From Robiginitomaculum sp. (GTDB taxonomy: Bacteria; Pseudomonadota; Alphaproteobacteria; Caulobacterales; Maricaulaceae), in the NCBI GenBank assembly GCA_026993275.1, contig JALWUB010000175.1, forward strand, positions 1 through 6,802: DNA of 6,802 bases, written 5' to 3'. Position 1 is the stretch's first letter. Each line of letters begins with the position of its first letter. Both the position numbers and the translations under genes were made by a program. This document shows, in pieces, positions 6,230-6,802 of the stretch. The notes below the pieces were generated by a model, which saw only the letters and a program-made list of their open reading frames with translations, searched no databases and was not told the origin of the DNA.

Positions 6230-6802
6230 ATGAGTGAAACCTCAGCCAGCGCCGCCGCAACAGGCTTTGACGGCCGCAAACTCGCCAAGGCGCTGCTGCG
6301 TGGCGATGTCGCGCTGGCGGTGGGCATTGTCGCCATTTTGCTGATGCTGATCCTGCCTATGCCGAAATGGCTGCTGGATATTGCGCTTTCGGTATCCATC
6401 TCGTTTTCGGTGCTGGTGCTGATGACGGCGCTGTTCATCCGCAAGCCGCTGGAATTTTCCACCTTTCCGGCGGTGTTGCTGATCGCTACCATGCTGCGGC
6501 TGGGGCTCAATCTGGCCTCGACCCGGCTGATCCTCTCCGATGGATCGCGCGGGCCCGATGCCGCCGGGCAGATCATCCGCGCCTTTGGCGCCTTCATCAC
6601 CCAGGGCAATTATGTCATCGGCATCATTGTCTTCATCATTCTGGTGATCGTCAATTTTGTCGTCATCACCAAGGGCTCGGGGCGGATTGCCGAAGTGGCG
6701 GCGCGCTTCTCGCTCGATGCCATGCCCGGCAAGCAGATGGCCATTGATGCGGACCTGAGTTCGGGCCTGCTGAAAGAGGACGAGGCGCGCCAGAAACGCA
6801 AG
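6230..6802 (+). CDS. flhA: Flagellar export gate protein FlhA (C-terminus beyond the window)
   Basis: FlhA is the large membrane component of the flagellar type III export gate; its C-terminal cytoplasmic ring receives chaperone-substrate complexes. The first 191 residues are present and open to the window edge, of about 690-700 expected. I see a polar N-terminus (1-25), then hydrophobic segments at about 26-45, 48-69, 78-100 and 126-146. The FHIPEP-family signature segments [16 protein letters not shown] (87-102) and [20 protein letters not shown] (141-160) are followed by [15 protein letters not shown] (162-176), the highly conserved cytoplasmic loop. ATG 6230 has AGGA at 6218-6221, 8 nt upstream. 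The gene starts 28 nt after flbD on the same strand with no terminator between, so it is probably cotranscribed. The cytoplasmic domain and stop are not visible. Confidence 0.95.
   Translation, partial: MSETSASAAATGFDGRKLAKALLRGDVALAVGIVAILLMLILPMPKWLLDIALSVSISFSVLVLMTALFIRKPLEFSTFPAVLLIATMLRLGLNLASTRLILSDGSRGPDAAGQIIRAFGAFITQGNYVIGIIVFIILVIVNFVVITKGSGRIAEVAARFSLDAMPGKQMAIDADLSSGLLKEDEARQKRK

Noticed and set aside
5017..6609. Long open frame on the minus strand (530 codons) opposite flbD and flhA
   Set aside because: It spans two well-supported plus-strand genes and their junction, and its translation shows no recognisable domain. GC-rich codon bias commonly leaves such antisense frames open.

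Overview
This GC-rich window looks alphaproteobacterial. The main evidence is a flagellar gene order and a regulator type (FlbD) characteristic of the Caulobacter-like lineage. Genus and species cannot be read from the sequence. No mobile element, CRISPR array, tRNA or rRNA was seen.

Layout. (1) Positions 1-871 hold a divergent pair. On the minus strand is the N-terminal part of an exported serine hydrolase of the beta-lactamase/transpeptidase-like superfamily, cut by the window's left edge. On the plus strand is a 103-residue membrane-anchored protein with four cysteines. Their start codons are 41 bp apart and each has a near-perfect Shine-Dalgarno sequence. (2) Positions 872-1029 are the leader of the flagellar operon, with a CtrA-box-like TTAA-N7-TTTA element and a spaced direct repeat. 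(3) Positions 1030-6802 hold one co-directional cluster, fliF-fliG-fliH(flbE)-fliN-flbD-flhA. Its gaps are 3, 1, 3, 29 and 28 nt, and flhA runs off the right edge.

How the genes work together. FliF builds the inner-membrane MS ring. FliG binds the FliF C-terminal tail and, with FliN, forms the rotor/switch (C ring). FliH links the export ATPase to FliN and to the export gate. FlhA is the large gate protein of the flagellar type III secretion system. FlbD is a sigma-54 activator that, in Caulobacter, switches on late flagellar genes and represses the fliF promoter. With a CtrA-like box upstream, the cluster matches the Caulobacter early (class II) flagellar operon: CtrA would turn it on, and its product FlbD would pass the cascade on and feed back.

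The flagellar part is conventional. The least ordinary item is the left pair. From memory, the small cysteine protein resembles the N-terminal domain found fused to this kind of serine hydrolase in other proteobacteria, so the pair may be a split and divergently rearranged version of one protein.
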